A DNA stretch of 42,254 nt from Acidimicrobiia bacterium (GTDB taxonomy: Bacteria; Actinomycetota; Acidimicrobiia; Spongiisociales; UBA5794): positions 1 through 42,254 of the forward strand of contig JALSQW010000048.1 in NCBI GenBank assembly GCA_026985095.1, read 5' to 3'. Every line of letters begins with the position of its first letter. The first letter of the stretch is position 1. Shown one piece after another: positions 17,340 through 25,496 of the stretch. The notes under the pieces were generated by a model that had not been told where the DNA came from, did not search any database, and was given only the letters and a program-made list of their open reading frames with translations. Both the position numbers and the translations under genes were made by a program.

Positions 17340-18641
17340 TCAGGCCTCGCCGTCGTAGAACTGCTCCTCTTCGGTCGAGCCCTCAAGCGCCAGGGTCGAC
17401 GAGAGCCCTCCCGTGATGGCTTGCGACACGCTGTCGAAGTACCCGGCGCCGACCTCCCGCTGATGTCGCGTCGCCGTGTACCCCTGCCTTTCCATCGCGA
17501 ACTCGCGTTCTTGGAGCTGCACGTAGGCCGACATGTCGGCGGTGGCGTAACCCTTGGCCAGCTCGAACATCGACGCGTTCAACGCGTGGAACCCGGCCAG
17601 CGTGATGAACTGGAACCGATATCCCATCGAACCCAGTTCCTTCTGGAACTTGGCGATCGTCGTGTCGTCCAGATGGCGCTTCCAGTTGAACGACGGCGAG
17701 CAGTTGTACGCCAGCATCTTTCCCGGGTACTCGGCATGGATCGCCTCGGCGAATCGGGCTGCCTCGTCCAGGTCGGGCGTCGAGGTCTCGCACCAGATCA
17801 GGTCCGCGAACGGGGCGTACGCCAGACCTCGCGAGATCGCCGCCTCCATGCCGTTGCGCACCTCGTAGAAGCCCTCCGGGGTGCGATCACCGGTCACGAA
17901 CCGGCGGTCCCGCTCGTCGACGTCCGACGTCAGCAACGTCGCCCCCAACGAGTCGGTGCGGGCGATCACGATCGTCGGGATCCCCATCACGTCGGCCGCC
18001 AACCGTGCCGCCTCGAGGGTGCGGACGTGCTGTTGGGTCGGCACGAGGACCTTGCCGCCCATGTGTCCGCACTTCTTCTCCGACGAGAGCTGATCCTCGA
18101 GATGTACCGCCGCGGCGCCGGCGGCGATGAAGGACTTGGTCAACTCGAACACGTTCAATGGGCCCCCGAAGCCGGACTCGGCATCGGCCACGATCGGCAC
18201 CATCCAGTCGCGCCTCGCGTCCCCCTCGGCCCACTCGATCTGGTCCTGACGCTTCAAGGCGTTGTTGATGCGCCGGGTCAACGCCGGTCCCGAGTTGATC
18301 GGGTACAGGGACTGGTCGGGGTAGACCTCTTCGGCCAGGTTGGCGTCGGCGGCGACCTGCCATCCCGACAGGTAGATCGCCTCCAGTCCTGCTTTCACCA
18401 TCTGCACCGCCTGGCCGCCCGTCATCGCCCCCAGGGCGTGGACGTAGTCCTTGGAGGTGAGCAGCTCCCAGAGCCGCTCGGCGCCGTGGCGGGCGATCGT
18501 GTGCTCCTCGACGAAGGAGCCCTGGAGCCGGACCACCTCCTCGGCGGTGTGGCGCCGCTCGATGCCCTTCCACCGCGGGTTGGATTCCCAGTCCCGGCGG
18601 ATCTCCTCCGCGCGTCGTCGGATCGCTTCCTGATTGGTCAT
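17340..18641 (-). CDS. aceA: Isocitrate lyase
   Basis: 433 residues, the length of bacterial type I isocitrate lyase. The active-site signature K-K-C191-G-H-M is intact, along with S-G-W-Q-V-A-A-D, the metal-binding D-A-E-S-G-F-G-G segment, T-D-S near residue 230 and N-C-S-P-S-F-N-W. It splits isocitrate to glyoxylate and succinate, the first step of the glyoxylate bypass needed for growth on acetate, fatty acids or other C2 sources. The start is 4 bp after the aceB stop; its AAGGAG ribosome site overlaps the end of aceB, so the two form one operon transcribed as aceB-aceA. Confidence 0.97.
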   Translation of the reverse strand: MTNQEAIRRRAEEIRRDWESNPRWKGIERRHTAEEVVRLQGSFVEEHTIARHGAERLWELLTSKDYVHALGAMTGGQAVQMVKAGLEAIYLSGWQVAADANLAEEVYPDQSLYPINSGPALTRRINNALKRQDQIEWAEGDARRDWMVPIVADAESGFGGPLNVFELTKSFIAAGAAAVHLEDQLSSEKKCGHMGGKVLVPTQQHVRTLEAARLAADVMGIPTIVIARTDSLGATLLTSDVDERDRRFVTGDRTPEGFYEVRNGMEAAISRGLAYAPFADLIWCETSTPDLDEAARFAEAIHAEYPGKMLAYNCSPSFNWKRHLDDTTIAKFQKELGSMGYRFQFITLAGFHALNASMFELAKGYATADMSAYVQLQEREFAMERQGYTATRHQREVGAGYFDSVSQAITGGLSSTLALEGSTEEEQFYDGEA

Positions 18642-18645
18642 CGGG

Positions 18646-20241
18646 TCACTCCTTCTCGAGGATCTCGTAGGCGGGCAGGGTCAGGAACTCGGGGAACTCG
18701 TCGGCCAAGGCGACCGTCTCGAACAGCTCGCGGGCCGTGGGGAAGCGAGCCTCGGTGAACGCAGCGTCGCCGATCTGGTCGCGGACCCGGCCGGACTCCT
18801 CGTCGGCGATCTTGCGCACGAACCCGTCGGTGATCTCGTCACCTTCGACGGTGTGGGCATGGTGGCGAACCCACTGCCACACCTGCGAGCGGGAGATCTC
18901 GGCCGTGGCGGCGTCCTCCATCAGGTTGTAGATGGCCGCGGCGCCGTTGCCACTCAACCACGACGCCAGGTACCGGATCGCCACGTCGACGTTCAGCCGT
19001 ACCCCCGCCTCGGTGATGGTGCCGCCCGGCACCGAGAACGCGAGGAGGTCGGAACGTCCGACGCGGACGTCGTCGCGGAGCCGATCGACCTGGTGGGGCC
19101 GCTCGCCGAGCACCTCGGTGAAGACCTCCGCTGCCAGGGGCACGAGGTCGGGGTGGGCTACCCAGGTGCCGTCGAATCCCGCTCGCGATTCGCGTTCCTT
19201 GTCCTCTCGGACCTTGGCGAAGGCCCGCCGGTTGACCTCCTCGTCTCGCCGGGATGGGATGAACGCCGCCATCCCGCCGATGGCGTGGGCTTTGCGTCGG
19301 TGACACGTGGCCACCAGCAGCTCGCTGTACGCATGCATGAAGGGCACCGCCATGGTGATCTGGCTCCGGTCCGGGAACGTCAGGTCCTCCCGGTTCCGGA
19401 ACTTCTTGATGATCGAGAAGATGTAGTCCCACCGTCCCGCGTTCAGGCCCGCGGAGTGCTCGCGCAGTTCGTAGAGGATCTCCTCCATCTCGAAGGCGGC
19501 CAGGATCGTCTCGATGAGGACCGTCGCCTTGATCGTCCCGCGGGGGATCCCGAGGGTGTCCTGGGCGAAGACGAAGACGTCGTTCCACAGGCGCGCCTCG
19601 AGGTGGCTCTCGAGCTTGGGAAGGTAGAAGTAGGGTCCCGAACCGCGGGCGATGAGCTCGTGGGCGTTGTGGAACACGTAGAGGCCGAAGTCGAACAGGC
19701 TGGCCGACACGACCTCGTCGTCGACGGTGACATGTCGTTCGGGGAGGTGCCACCCTCGGGGCCGGACCATGAGGGTCGCGGTGTCGTCGGCGAGGCGGTA
19801 CTCCTTGCCGTCGGGGGAGGTGAACTCGATGCGTCGGCGGACCGCGTCGACCAGGTTCACCTGTCCGCCGACCATGTTGAGCCAGGTGGGGGAGTTGGAG
19901 TCCTCCAGGTCGGCCATGAACACCTTCGCCCCCGAGTTGAGGGCGTTGATCATCATCTTGCGGTCGGTGGGGCCGGTGATCTCGCAGCGGCGGTCCTGGA
20001 GGTCGTGGGGCGGCGGAGACACCGCCCAGTCGCCCGCACGGACCGTTGCGGTCTCGGGGAGGAAGTCGGGGTCCTCGCCTGCGTCGATGCGGAGCTGGCG
20101 GGACGCGCGTTCGGCCAGGAGCCGTCGACGGATCGGATCGAAGCGACGGTGGAGCTCGGCGACGAAGGCGAGGGCGTCGTCGGTGAGGATCTCGTCGAAG
20201 CGGTCGTGCATCGGTCCGAGGACCACGATTCCGTCGGTCAT
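18646..20241 (-). CDS. aceB: Malate synthase A
   Basis: 531 residues, the length of the A isoform (G-type enzymes are about 720). The family signature [16 protein letters not shown] is complete, and [12 protein letters not shown] and R-P-R-G-W-H-L-P-E match malate synthase A. It condenses glyoxylate with acetyl-CoA to malate. The ATG has a GGAAGGA site. It is first in the minus-strand aceB-aceA operon and divergent from a RamB-like regulator, the arrangement expected for acetate-responsive control. Confidence 0.97.
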   Translation of the reverse strand: MTDGIVVLGPMHDRFDEILTDDALAFVAELHRRFDPIRRRLLAERASRQLRIDAGEDPDFLPETATVRAGDWAVSPPPHDLQDRRCEITGPTDRKMMINALNSGAKVFMADLEDSNSPTWLNMVGGQVNLVDAVRRRIEFTSPDGKEYRLADDTATLMVRPRGWHLPERHVTVDDEVVSASLFDFGLYVFHNAHELIARGSGPYFYLPKLESHLEARLWNDVFVFAQDTLGIPRGTIKATVLIETILAAFEMEEILYELREHSAGLNAGRWDYIFSIIKKFRNREDLTFPDRSQITMAVPFMHAYSELLVATCHRRKAHAIGGMAAFIPSRRDEEVNRRAFAKVREDKERESRAGFDGTWVAHPDLVPLAAEVFTEVLGERPHQVDRLRDDVRVGRSDLLAFSVPGGTITEAGVRLNVDVAIRYLASWLSGNGAAAIYNLMEDAATAEISRSQVWQWVRHHAHTVEGDEITDGFVRKIADEESGRVRDQIGDAAFTEARFPTARELFETVALADEFPEFLTLPAYEILEKE

Positions 20242-20270
20242 GGATCATCCTTCCGAGGGGAGATGTCCTC

Positions 20271-20299
20271 AATCTTCGCGAAGATCGGGGAATCCGCAA
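20271..20299 (-). promoter_or_regulatory. aceB promoter with 14-bp palindrome in the spacer
   Basis: Read on the minus strand, TTGCGG (20299-20294) and AAGATT (20276-20271) are spaced by exactly 17 bp. The perfect palindrome ATCTTCGCGAAGAT (20272-20285) covers the -10 box and half of the spacer, where a bound regulator would block RNA polymerase. This is a candidate operator for the divergently encoded regulator. Confidence 0.5.
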
Positions 20300-20309
20300 G
20301 GTCAGGACG

Positions 20310-20350
20310 ACGAAAGATCGCTTGTTCTTTCGTTCTGTCGACGGTAGGGT
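20310..20350 (+). promoter_or_regulatory. Regulator promoter with inverted-repeat operator over the -35
   Basis: TTGTTC (20322-20327) and TAGGGT (20345-20350) are 17 bp apart; ATG 20359 follows 8 nt after the -10. An inverted repeat ACGAAAGA (20310-20317) / TCTTTCGT (20326-20333) with 8-nt spacing straddles the -35, suggesting autoregulation. Its half-site CGAAAGATCG resembles CGAAGATCG in the aceB-side palindrome, so one protein may bind both. Confidence 0.5.
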
Positions 20351-20358
20351 CGCTCTTG

Positions 20359-21795
20359 ATGGCGCTCGACCCCCTCGTGTTCGGCCGCCGGGTCCGGCAC
20401 TACCGGAAGACCCGCGGCATGACCCTCGACGACCTCGGAACGAAGGTCGGACGACCCGCCCCGTACCTGTCGATGCTCGAGAACGGGAAGAAGGAACCCC
20501 GGCTCGGGCTCATCAACGACCTCGCCGAAGCCCTCGACGTGACCCCCGCCGACCTCCTCGACCCCGAAGCGCCCACCCGGCGCGCTCAGCTCGAGGTACG
20601 GCTCGAGCAGATCCAGCGGGACCAGGCGTACCGGCAGCTGGCCCTGCCCTACCTCAAGCCTTCGACGCGGATCCCCGACGTGGCGCTCGAGCACATCGTG
20701 CGCCTCTACGACGAGCTGCGCGGCCGGGACGGGGCGGTGGCCTTCACCAGGGACGAGGCCCGTGCCGCGAACGCCGAGCTGCGGGCCGAGATGAAACGAC
20801 GCGGCAACTACTTCGGCGAGATCGAACGGATCGCCGCCTCGGTGGTCGAGGCCATCGACTACCAGGCCACCGGAGCCATGTCCAAGGGCGACCTCAACGC
20901 CCTCGCCGCGCACCTCGGGTTCCGGCTCGTGCGCACCGTCGACCTCCCGCCGTCGGCTCGAGCCGTCGCCGACCTGAAGAACCACATCATCTACGTTCCC
21001 GGCCGCGATCATCTCGACCCGGCCCGGGCCCGCACCGTCGTGCTGCAGACCCTCGGCCACTTCGCCCTCGACCACGGCGAACCGTCGACGTTCGCCGAGT
21101 TCCTCCGTCAACGCGTCGAGTCGAACTACTTCGCCGGTGCGGTGCTCGTCCCCGAGGTCGCCGCGGTCCCGTTCCTCCGGGCGGCCAAGGCCGACCGCAA
21201 CCTGTCGGTGGAGGACATCAAGGACCGGTTCTTCGTCTCCTACGAGATGGCCGCCCATCGGTTCACCAACCTCGCCACCGAGCACCTCGGCCTGACCACC
21301 CATTTCGTGCGTTCCGACGAGCAAGGGATCATCTGGAAGGCCTACGAGAACAACGACGTCCCGTTCCCCGCCAACAGTGTCGGTGCCATCGAGGGCCAGC
21401 GCCTCTGTCGCGAGTGGGGCACCCGCCAGGCCTTCCGCTCCGAGGCCCGCTACGCCATCCACTACCAGTACACCGACACGACCCGAGGCACCTTCTGGTG
21501 CGCCACGTTCGTGGAGGAGGACCGCCACCCCCCGGCGGCGATCACCACCGGAGTGCGGTTCGAGGACGCCCGTTGGTTCCGAGGCTGGGACACCGACCGA
21601 CACTCCGTGTCGCGATGCCCCGACGGGCCCTGCTGCCGGCGTCCACCCGACGACCTCGCCGCCCGCTGGGACGGGTTGGCCTGGCCGTCGGTCCGCCCCA
21701 ACAGCCACGTCCTGGCCGCCATGCCCGTCGAGACGATCCCCGGCGTCGACATGATCGACATCCTCGAGTTCCTCGAGGGCCACGACGGGACCTGA
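20359..21795 (+). CDS. ramB: RamB/ScfR-type regulator of acetate or fatty-acid metabolism
   Basis: 478 residues. Residues 8-64 are an XRE-type helix-turn-helix (R-H-Y-R-K-T-R-G-M-T-L-D-D-L, then P-A-P-Y-L-S-M-L-E-N-G-K). A middle IrrE-like (DUF955) domain has L-G-H-F-A-L-D-H where active members have HExxH; the Glu is absent, as expected for a sensory rather than proteolytic role. The C-terminal part fits the short-chain fatty-acyl regulator domain and holds a Cys cluster C-P-D-G-P-C-C. This is the layout of RamB, which controls aceA/aceB in Corynebacterium. Divergence from aceB makes the same role likely here; repression versus activation cannot be told. Confidence 0.85.
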   Translation: MALDPLVFGRRVRHYRKTRGMTLDDLGTKVGRPAPYLSMLENGKKEPRLGLINDLAEALDVTPADLLDPEAPTRRAQLEVRLEQIQRDQAYRQLALPYLKPSTRIPDVALEHIVRLYDELRGRDGAVAFTRDEARAANAELRAEMKRRGNYFGEIERIAASVVEAIDYQATGAMSKGDLNALAAHLGFRLVRTVDLPPSARAVADLKNHIIYVPGRDHLDPARARTVVLQTLGHFALDHGEPSTFAEFLRQRVESNYFAGAVLVPEVAAVPFLRAAKADRNLSVEDIKDRFFVSYEMAAHRFTNLATEHLGLTTHFVRSDEQGIIWKAYENNDVPFPANSVGAIEGQRLCREWGTRQAFRSEARYAIHYQYTDTTRGTFWCATFVEEDRHPPAAITTGVRFEDARWFRGWDTDRHSVSRCPDGPCCRRPPDDLAARWDGLAWPSVRPNSHVLAAMPVETIPGVDMIDILEFLEGHDGT

Positions 21796-21822
21796 GCGGC
21801 GGCGGGAGCGGACGGCTTCCGG

Positions 21823-21828
21823 TATCGT
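21823..21828 (+). promoter_or_regulatory. -10 box, leaderless start of the SHMT-like gene
   Basis: TATCGT lies 6 nt before ATG 21835 in the 39-bp gap after the regulator, with no usable ribosome site close to the start codon. Confidence 0.45.
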
Positions 21829-21834
21829 CGCCCG

Positions 21835-23109
21835 ATGCCGCACGAGGGGTACTTCACCGCACCGCTGGCCCGCGTCGATCCGGCGGTCGCCGCCTCCCTC
21901 CACGGTGAGCTCCGCCGTCAGCAGGACCAGATCGAGCTCATCGCGTCGGAGAACCTCGTCTCGAAGGCGACGCTGGAAGCCATGGGATCGGTCATCGTCA
22001 ACAAGACGGTGGAGGGCTACCCGGGGAAGCGCTACTACGGCGGCGCCGAGTTCGCCGACGCCGTCGAACGGCTCGCCATCGAACGGGCCATGGAGCTCTT
22101 CGGCGCCGCCCACGCCAACGTGCAGCCTCACTCCGGCAGCCAGGCGAACCTCGCCGTGTTCGCTGCGTTCTTGGACCCCTCGGATCCGATCCTGGCGATG
22201 GATCTGTCGATGGGCGGGCATCTGTCCCACGGTTCCCCGGTCAACATCTCGGGGCGTTGGATGGATGCCCACCACTACGGCGTCGACCCCCACTCGGGCC
22301 GCATCGACCTGGACGCGGTCGCCGCCCGAGCACGGCAGGTGCGCCCCAAGCTCATCATCTGTGGGGGATCGGCCTATCCGCGCTCCATCGACTTCTCCGG
22401 GTTCCGAGCCGTCGCCGACGAGGTCGGCGCGGTCCTGGTTGCCGACATCGCTCACGTCGCCGGCCTCGTGGCGACCGGCCTGCATCCGGACCCCATCCCT
22501 CACGCCCACGTCGTGACCACGACCACCTACAAGAACCTCAGGGGAGTGCGCGGCGGCCTGATCCTGACCGGTGACCCCGACCTCGCCCGGCCGATCGACT
22601 CGGCCGTCTTCCCCGGCGTCCAAGGCAGCGTCATCCTCAACGCGGTGGCGGCCAAGGCGGTATGCCTCGGCGAGGCCCTCCGTCCCGAGTTCGCCGACTG
22701 GGCGGCAGCCGTGCTCACCAACGCTCGCGCCATGGCGGAGGTTCTCGTCGAACGCGGTTTCGCCGTCGTGACCGGGGGCACGGACACCCCCATCGTCCTC
22801 GTCGACCTCACCGACGCTGGGCTCACGGGCTCGGCCGCGCAACGGGTCCTCGAGGACGCCGGACTGACGGTCAACAAGAACACGGTCCCCGGCGAGACGC
22901 GTCCGCCGTGGGTCGCTTCCGGGATCCGCCTGGGCTCGTCGGCGGGGACGACCCGGGGGTTCGGTGAGGAGGAGTTCCGGACGATCGCCGAGCTCATCGC
23001 CGACGTGCTCACCGCCGCCGCGGCTCGGGAGGCGACCGCGGTCGTCGATGTGACCCGCCGGGCGGTCACCGACCTGTGCCGGCGCTTCCCGATCTACCCG
23101 GCGCCGTGA
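21835..23109 (+). CDS. glyA: Serine hydroxymethyltransferase (variant active-site loop)
   Basis: 424 residues, as usual for SHMT. Recognisable parts are I-A-S-E-N, the G-Y-P-G-K-R-Y-Y-G-G motif, H-S-G-S-Q-A-N, V-A-D-I-A-H-V-A-G-L and the PLP lysine K233 in T-T-T-T-Y232-K233-N-L-R-G. In standard enzymes this loop reads T-T-T-T-H-K-T/S-L-R-G, so the His before the lysine is Tyr here. It would interconvert serine and glycine with tetrahydrofolate; a paralog with altered substrate preference is possible. A role of glycine/serine metabolism in handling glyoxylate from the neighbouring shunt is speculation. It ends before a 37-bp repeat array. Confidence 0.88.
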   Translation: MPHEGYFTAPLARVDPAVAASLHGELRRQQDQIELIASENLVSKATLEAMGSVIVNKTVEGYPGKRYYGGAEFADAVERLAIERAMELFGAAHANVQPHSGSQANLAVFAAFLDPSDPILAMDLSMGGHLSHGSPVNISGRWMDAHHYGVDPHSGRIDLDAVAARARQVRPKLIICGGSAYPRSIDFSGFRAVADEVGAVLVADIAHVAGLVATGLHPDPIPHAHVVTTTTYKNLRGVRGGLILTGDPDLARPIDSAVFPGVQGSVILNAVAAKAVCLGEALRPEFADWAAAVLTNARAMAEVLVERGFAVVTGGTDTPIVLVDLTDAGLTGSAAQRVLEDAGLTVNKNTVPGETRPPWVASGIRLGSSAGTTRGFGEEEFRTIAELIADVLTAAAAREATAVVDVTRRAVTDLCRRFPIYPAP

Positions 23110-23142
23110 TCCCGAGCCCGCCCCACCACCGCCGTTCTCCAC

Positions 23143-23230
23143 GAACCCTGGGTTGGTAACCCCCCTTTTGGGGTGTGGTGAACCCTGGGTTGGTGAGCCC
23201 CCTTTTGGGGTGTGGTGAACCCTGGGTTGG
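23143..23230. repeat. 37-bp tandem repeat, 2.4 copies, hairpin-forming
   Basis: The unit starts GAACCCTGGGTTGGT and contains CCCCTTTTGGGG before ending TGTGGT. Copies begin at 23143 and 23180, with a third truncated copy from 23217. Each unit has two small inverted repeats, AACCC-T-GGGTT and CCCC-TTTT-GGGG. The array fills most of the 131-bp gap between convergent glyA (+) and the minus-strand ACC deaminase-like gene, where it could act as a terminator. Its origin (REP-like element or slippage) is not decidable from one locus. Confidence 0.9.
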
Positions 23231-23240
23231 CGGATCGGGG

Positions 23241-24230
23241 TCAGGGGTCGGGAGGGGAGAGGGCGGCGGTCCAGTCCCAGGCGAAGGCGGCGAAGCCCCC
23301 GCCGGTATGCCAGAACACCACGTCGTCGCCGGAGCCGAACCGCCCCCGACGGATCTCCTCACGCAGACCGAACAGGGCCTTCCCCGTATAGGTCGGATCG
23401 AACAGCAGGCCGGTGAGACGCGTCGCCTCGACGATGCAGGCCAGCTCCTCCGCAGACGCCGCTCCGTAGCCGTCGCCGACATAGGCGTCGGTCGACTCCC
23501 AGCCGGTCTCGGGCTCGGTGCCGCCACTCATCGCCGCCGCATCGGCCAGGATCGAGCGGATGCGACGGTCCAGCTCGGAGGCGGGATCGCCCACCGAGCA
23601 GGCGACGACCGGGACCGTCAGGCCGAGCCGGTCCGCTCCCCACACCATCCCCGCAGTGGTGCCTCCCGAAGAGGCGGCGTGCCACAAGGCCGCCGGGGTC
23701 GAGCCGGCGGGGAGCTGCGTCGCGACCTCCTCCATCGCGTCGACGAACCCCCACATGCCGACGGCATCGGATGCCCCCTCCGGGATCACCCACGCGTGCC
23801 CCTCGGCGGTCGCGGCCGACGCCATCACCTCGTCGCGTCGTTCGTAGGCGGTCGGATCGATGAACCGGCACTCGGCTCCGGCGAGGAGCTGGAGGAGATG
23901 GTTGCCCTCGCGGGCGTCGGGCGGCTGCCCGTCGGAAGTGCGGAGGTAGAGGATGCAGCGCAACCCGACACGGGCACAGGCGATCGCCGTCGCCCGGCAG
24001 TGGTTGGACTGCACGGCCCCGCAGGTGATGATCGTCCTGGCGCCCTCGGCCAGTGCCCCGGCGAGGTGATGATCCAGCTTGCGGACCTTGTTCCCAGAGA
24101 GGCCGAACCCGGTGAGGTCGTCTCGCTTGACCCAGATCCGCGGGCCTCCCCATGCTTCGGACAGCCGGTCGAACGGCTCCAGCGGTGTCGGGAGGCGAGC
24201 GAGGGCGACAGAAGGCGGCATCGGATCCAC
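23241..24230 (-). CDS. PLP-dependent ACC deaminase / D-cysteine desulfhydrase family enzyme
   Basis: 329 residues from GTG 24230 (ATG 24221 is the alternative). The tryptophan-synthase-beta-like PLP fold is clear: W-V-K-R-D-D-L, the PLP-lysine motif S-G-N-K-V-R-K-L near residue 50, Q-S-N-H-C-R for the cofactor, and the phosphate-binding S-S-G-G-T-T-A-G loop. Family members are either 1-aminocyclopropane-1-carboxylate deaminases or D-cysteine desulfhydrases; sequence alone does not separate them, and D-cysteine desulfhydrase is the commoner function. A TAACGT box 6 nt before GTG supports that start as leaderless. The gene is divergent from an MFS transporter. Confidence 0.88.
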   Translation of the reverse strand: MDPMPPSVALARLPTPLEPFDRLSEAWGGPRIWVKRDDLTGFGLSGNKVRKLDHHLAGALAEGARTIITCGAVQSNHCRATAIACARVGLRCILYLRTSDGQPPDAREGNHLLQLLAGAECRFIDPTAYERRDEVMASAATAEGHAWVIPEGASDAVGMWGFVDAMEEVATQLPAGSTPAALWHAASSGGTTAGMVWGADRLGLTVPVVACSVGDPASELDRRIRSILADAAAMSGGTEPETGWESTDAYVGDGYGAASAEELACIVEATRLTGLLFDPTYTGKALFGLREEIRRGRFGSGDDVVFWHTGGGFAAFAWDWTAALSPPDP

Positions 24231-24236
24231 GGTGAG

Positions 24237-24296
24237 ACGTTAGGCCGGCGCGGTCGGCCGTGCGTCGATCCGGAGGGATCTCGCAGCGGCGAGAAT
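24237..24296. promoter_or_regulatory. Divergent -10 boxes for two leaderless genes
   Basis: In the 72-bp gap between divergent starts, TAACGT (24242-24237, minus) lies 6 nt before GTG 24230, and GAGAAT (24291-24296, plus) lies 6 nt before GTG 24303. Neither gene has a ribosome site. The boxes sit at symmetric distances from their start codons. Confidence 0.4.
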
Positions 24297-24302
24297 GCCG
24301 TC

Positions 24303-25496
24303 GTGACCGTCGCACCACCCTTCCGCCGTCGAGCCATCTTCGCCTCGTTGCTGTTCGCCGCCATGGCCGTGGCGACCTTCGGTGCGGCGTCCCTCGGGAT
24401 CCTGGCCACCTTCATCATCGACGACCTCGGCATCAGCCGAGCGCAGCTCGGGTTCGTCATCGCGGTGAACGCCGTGTTCGGGGCGGCGTTCTCCCCGCTG
24501 GCCGGCCGGATCGCGGACCGGATCGGTGCCAAGGGCGCCTTCATCGGTGTCTTCGTCCTGTCGGGCGCCACGTTCCTGGCGTTCGGTCTCGCACCGTCGT
24601 TCCTGATCCTCGCCGCAGGCGGCCTCTTCGGCGCCATGGCCCAGGCCTCGTCCAACCCGGCCACCAACAAGCTCATCGCCGAAGCCCTCCCCCCGGGTGA
24701 ACGGGGCGTCGTCACCGGCGTCAAACAGTCGGGCGTTCAAGCAGGGATCTTCCTCGGTGGGCTCTCGGCACCATCGTTGGCGATCGCCCTGGGCTGGCGG
24801 GGGGCGTACCTGGCGATCGCCGCGGTGCCGATGGTCCTGGCCCTCGTCGCTTGGTGGCTCGCGCCCGCATCCCGGCGCCACGATCGCAGCGGTGGCGACG
24901 AGCGCCGTGGGCCACTGCCGGCGGCGATCCGCTGGCTGGCGGTCTATGGCTTCCTCCTCGGCTTCGCCGGCGCGGTGACCTTCTTCGTCCCGCTCTACGT
25001 CGAAGAGGCTCTCGGGTTCGATCCCCGCCTCGGCGGTCTCGTCGCTGCCGTCATGGGGCTCATCGCCGTCGTGGGTCGGATCTGGTGGAGCCGCCATGCC
25101 GAAGCCGCCGACGCCGTGCTGAGGTCCCTGGCGACCATGGCGATCCTGTCCGCCCTGTCGGCCGGTGCCTTCTGGGCCGGGTCGGAGCTGCAGGCCCTCG
25201 TCTGGCTCGGGGCCGTGCTGACCGCAGTCGGCAGCTCGTCGTGGAACAGCGTCGGGATGGTCGCGGTGATGGCCGCTACGACGCCCTCGTCGACGGGGCG
25301 CGCGTCGGGCGTCGTGCTGTTCGGTTTCCTCGCCGGGCTCGGGATCGGACCGCCGATCTTCGGCGCGTTGGTGGATCGCACCGGCTCGTACACGCCGATG
25401 TGGGTGGTCTCGGGCGTCGCCGCGCTCGGCGCGTTCATGGTGATCGTCGCCTGGCGGCGCGATCAGCCGGCCGACCGTTCGGCGACGAGGCGATAG
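24303..25496 (+). CDS. MFS transporter
   Basis: 397 residues from GTG 24303, with about 12 membrane helices, the normal size of a major facilitator. The N-terminal half has the loop 2-3 motif G-R-I-A-D-R-I-G-A-K and the A-x-A-Q-A-S-S-N-P-A-T-N-K segment; K-Q-S-G-V-Q-A-G-I-F in helix 5 resembles the nitrate/oxalate and cyanate MFS branches. The substrate is unknown. The last 34 bp overlap the 3' end of the minus-strand sugar dehydrogenase gene. It is divergent from the PLP enzyme, so transport of a related amino acid is possible but unproven. Confidence 0.85.
   Translation: MTVAPPFRRRAIFASLLFAAMAVATFGAASLGILATFIIDDLGISRAQLGFVIAVNAVFGAAFSPLAGRIADRIGAKGAFIGVFVLSGATFLAFGLAPSFLILAAGGLFGAMAQASSNPATNKLIAEALPPGERGVVTGVKQSGVQAGIFLGGLSAPSLAIALGWRGAYLAIAAVPMVLALVAWWLAPASRRHDRSGGDERRGPLPAAIRWLAVYGFLLGFAGAVTFFVPLYVEEALGFDPRLGGLVAAVMGLIAVVGRIWWSRHAEAADAVLRSLATMAILSALSAGAFWAGSELQALVWLGAVLTAVGSSSWNSVGMVAVMAATTPSSTGRASGVVLFGFLAGLGIGPPIFGALVDRTGSYTPMWVVSGVAALGAFMVIVAWRRDQPADRSATRR

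Noticed and set aside
23143-23230. CRISPR-like array
   Set aside because: The repeats are directly tandem with no unique spacers, only two full copies, and no cas genes in the window.
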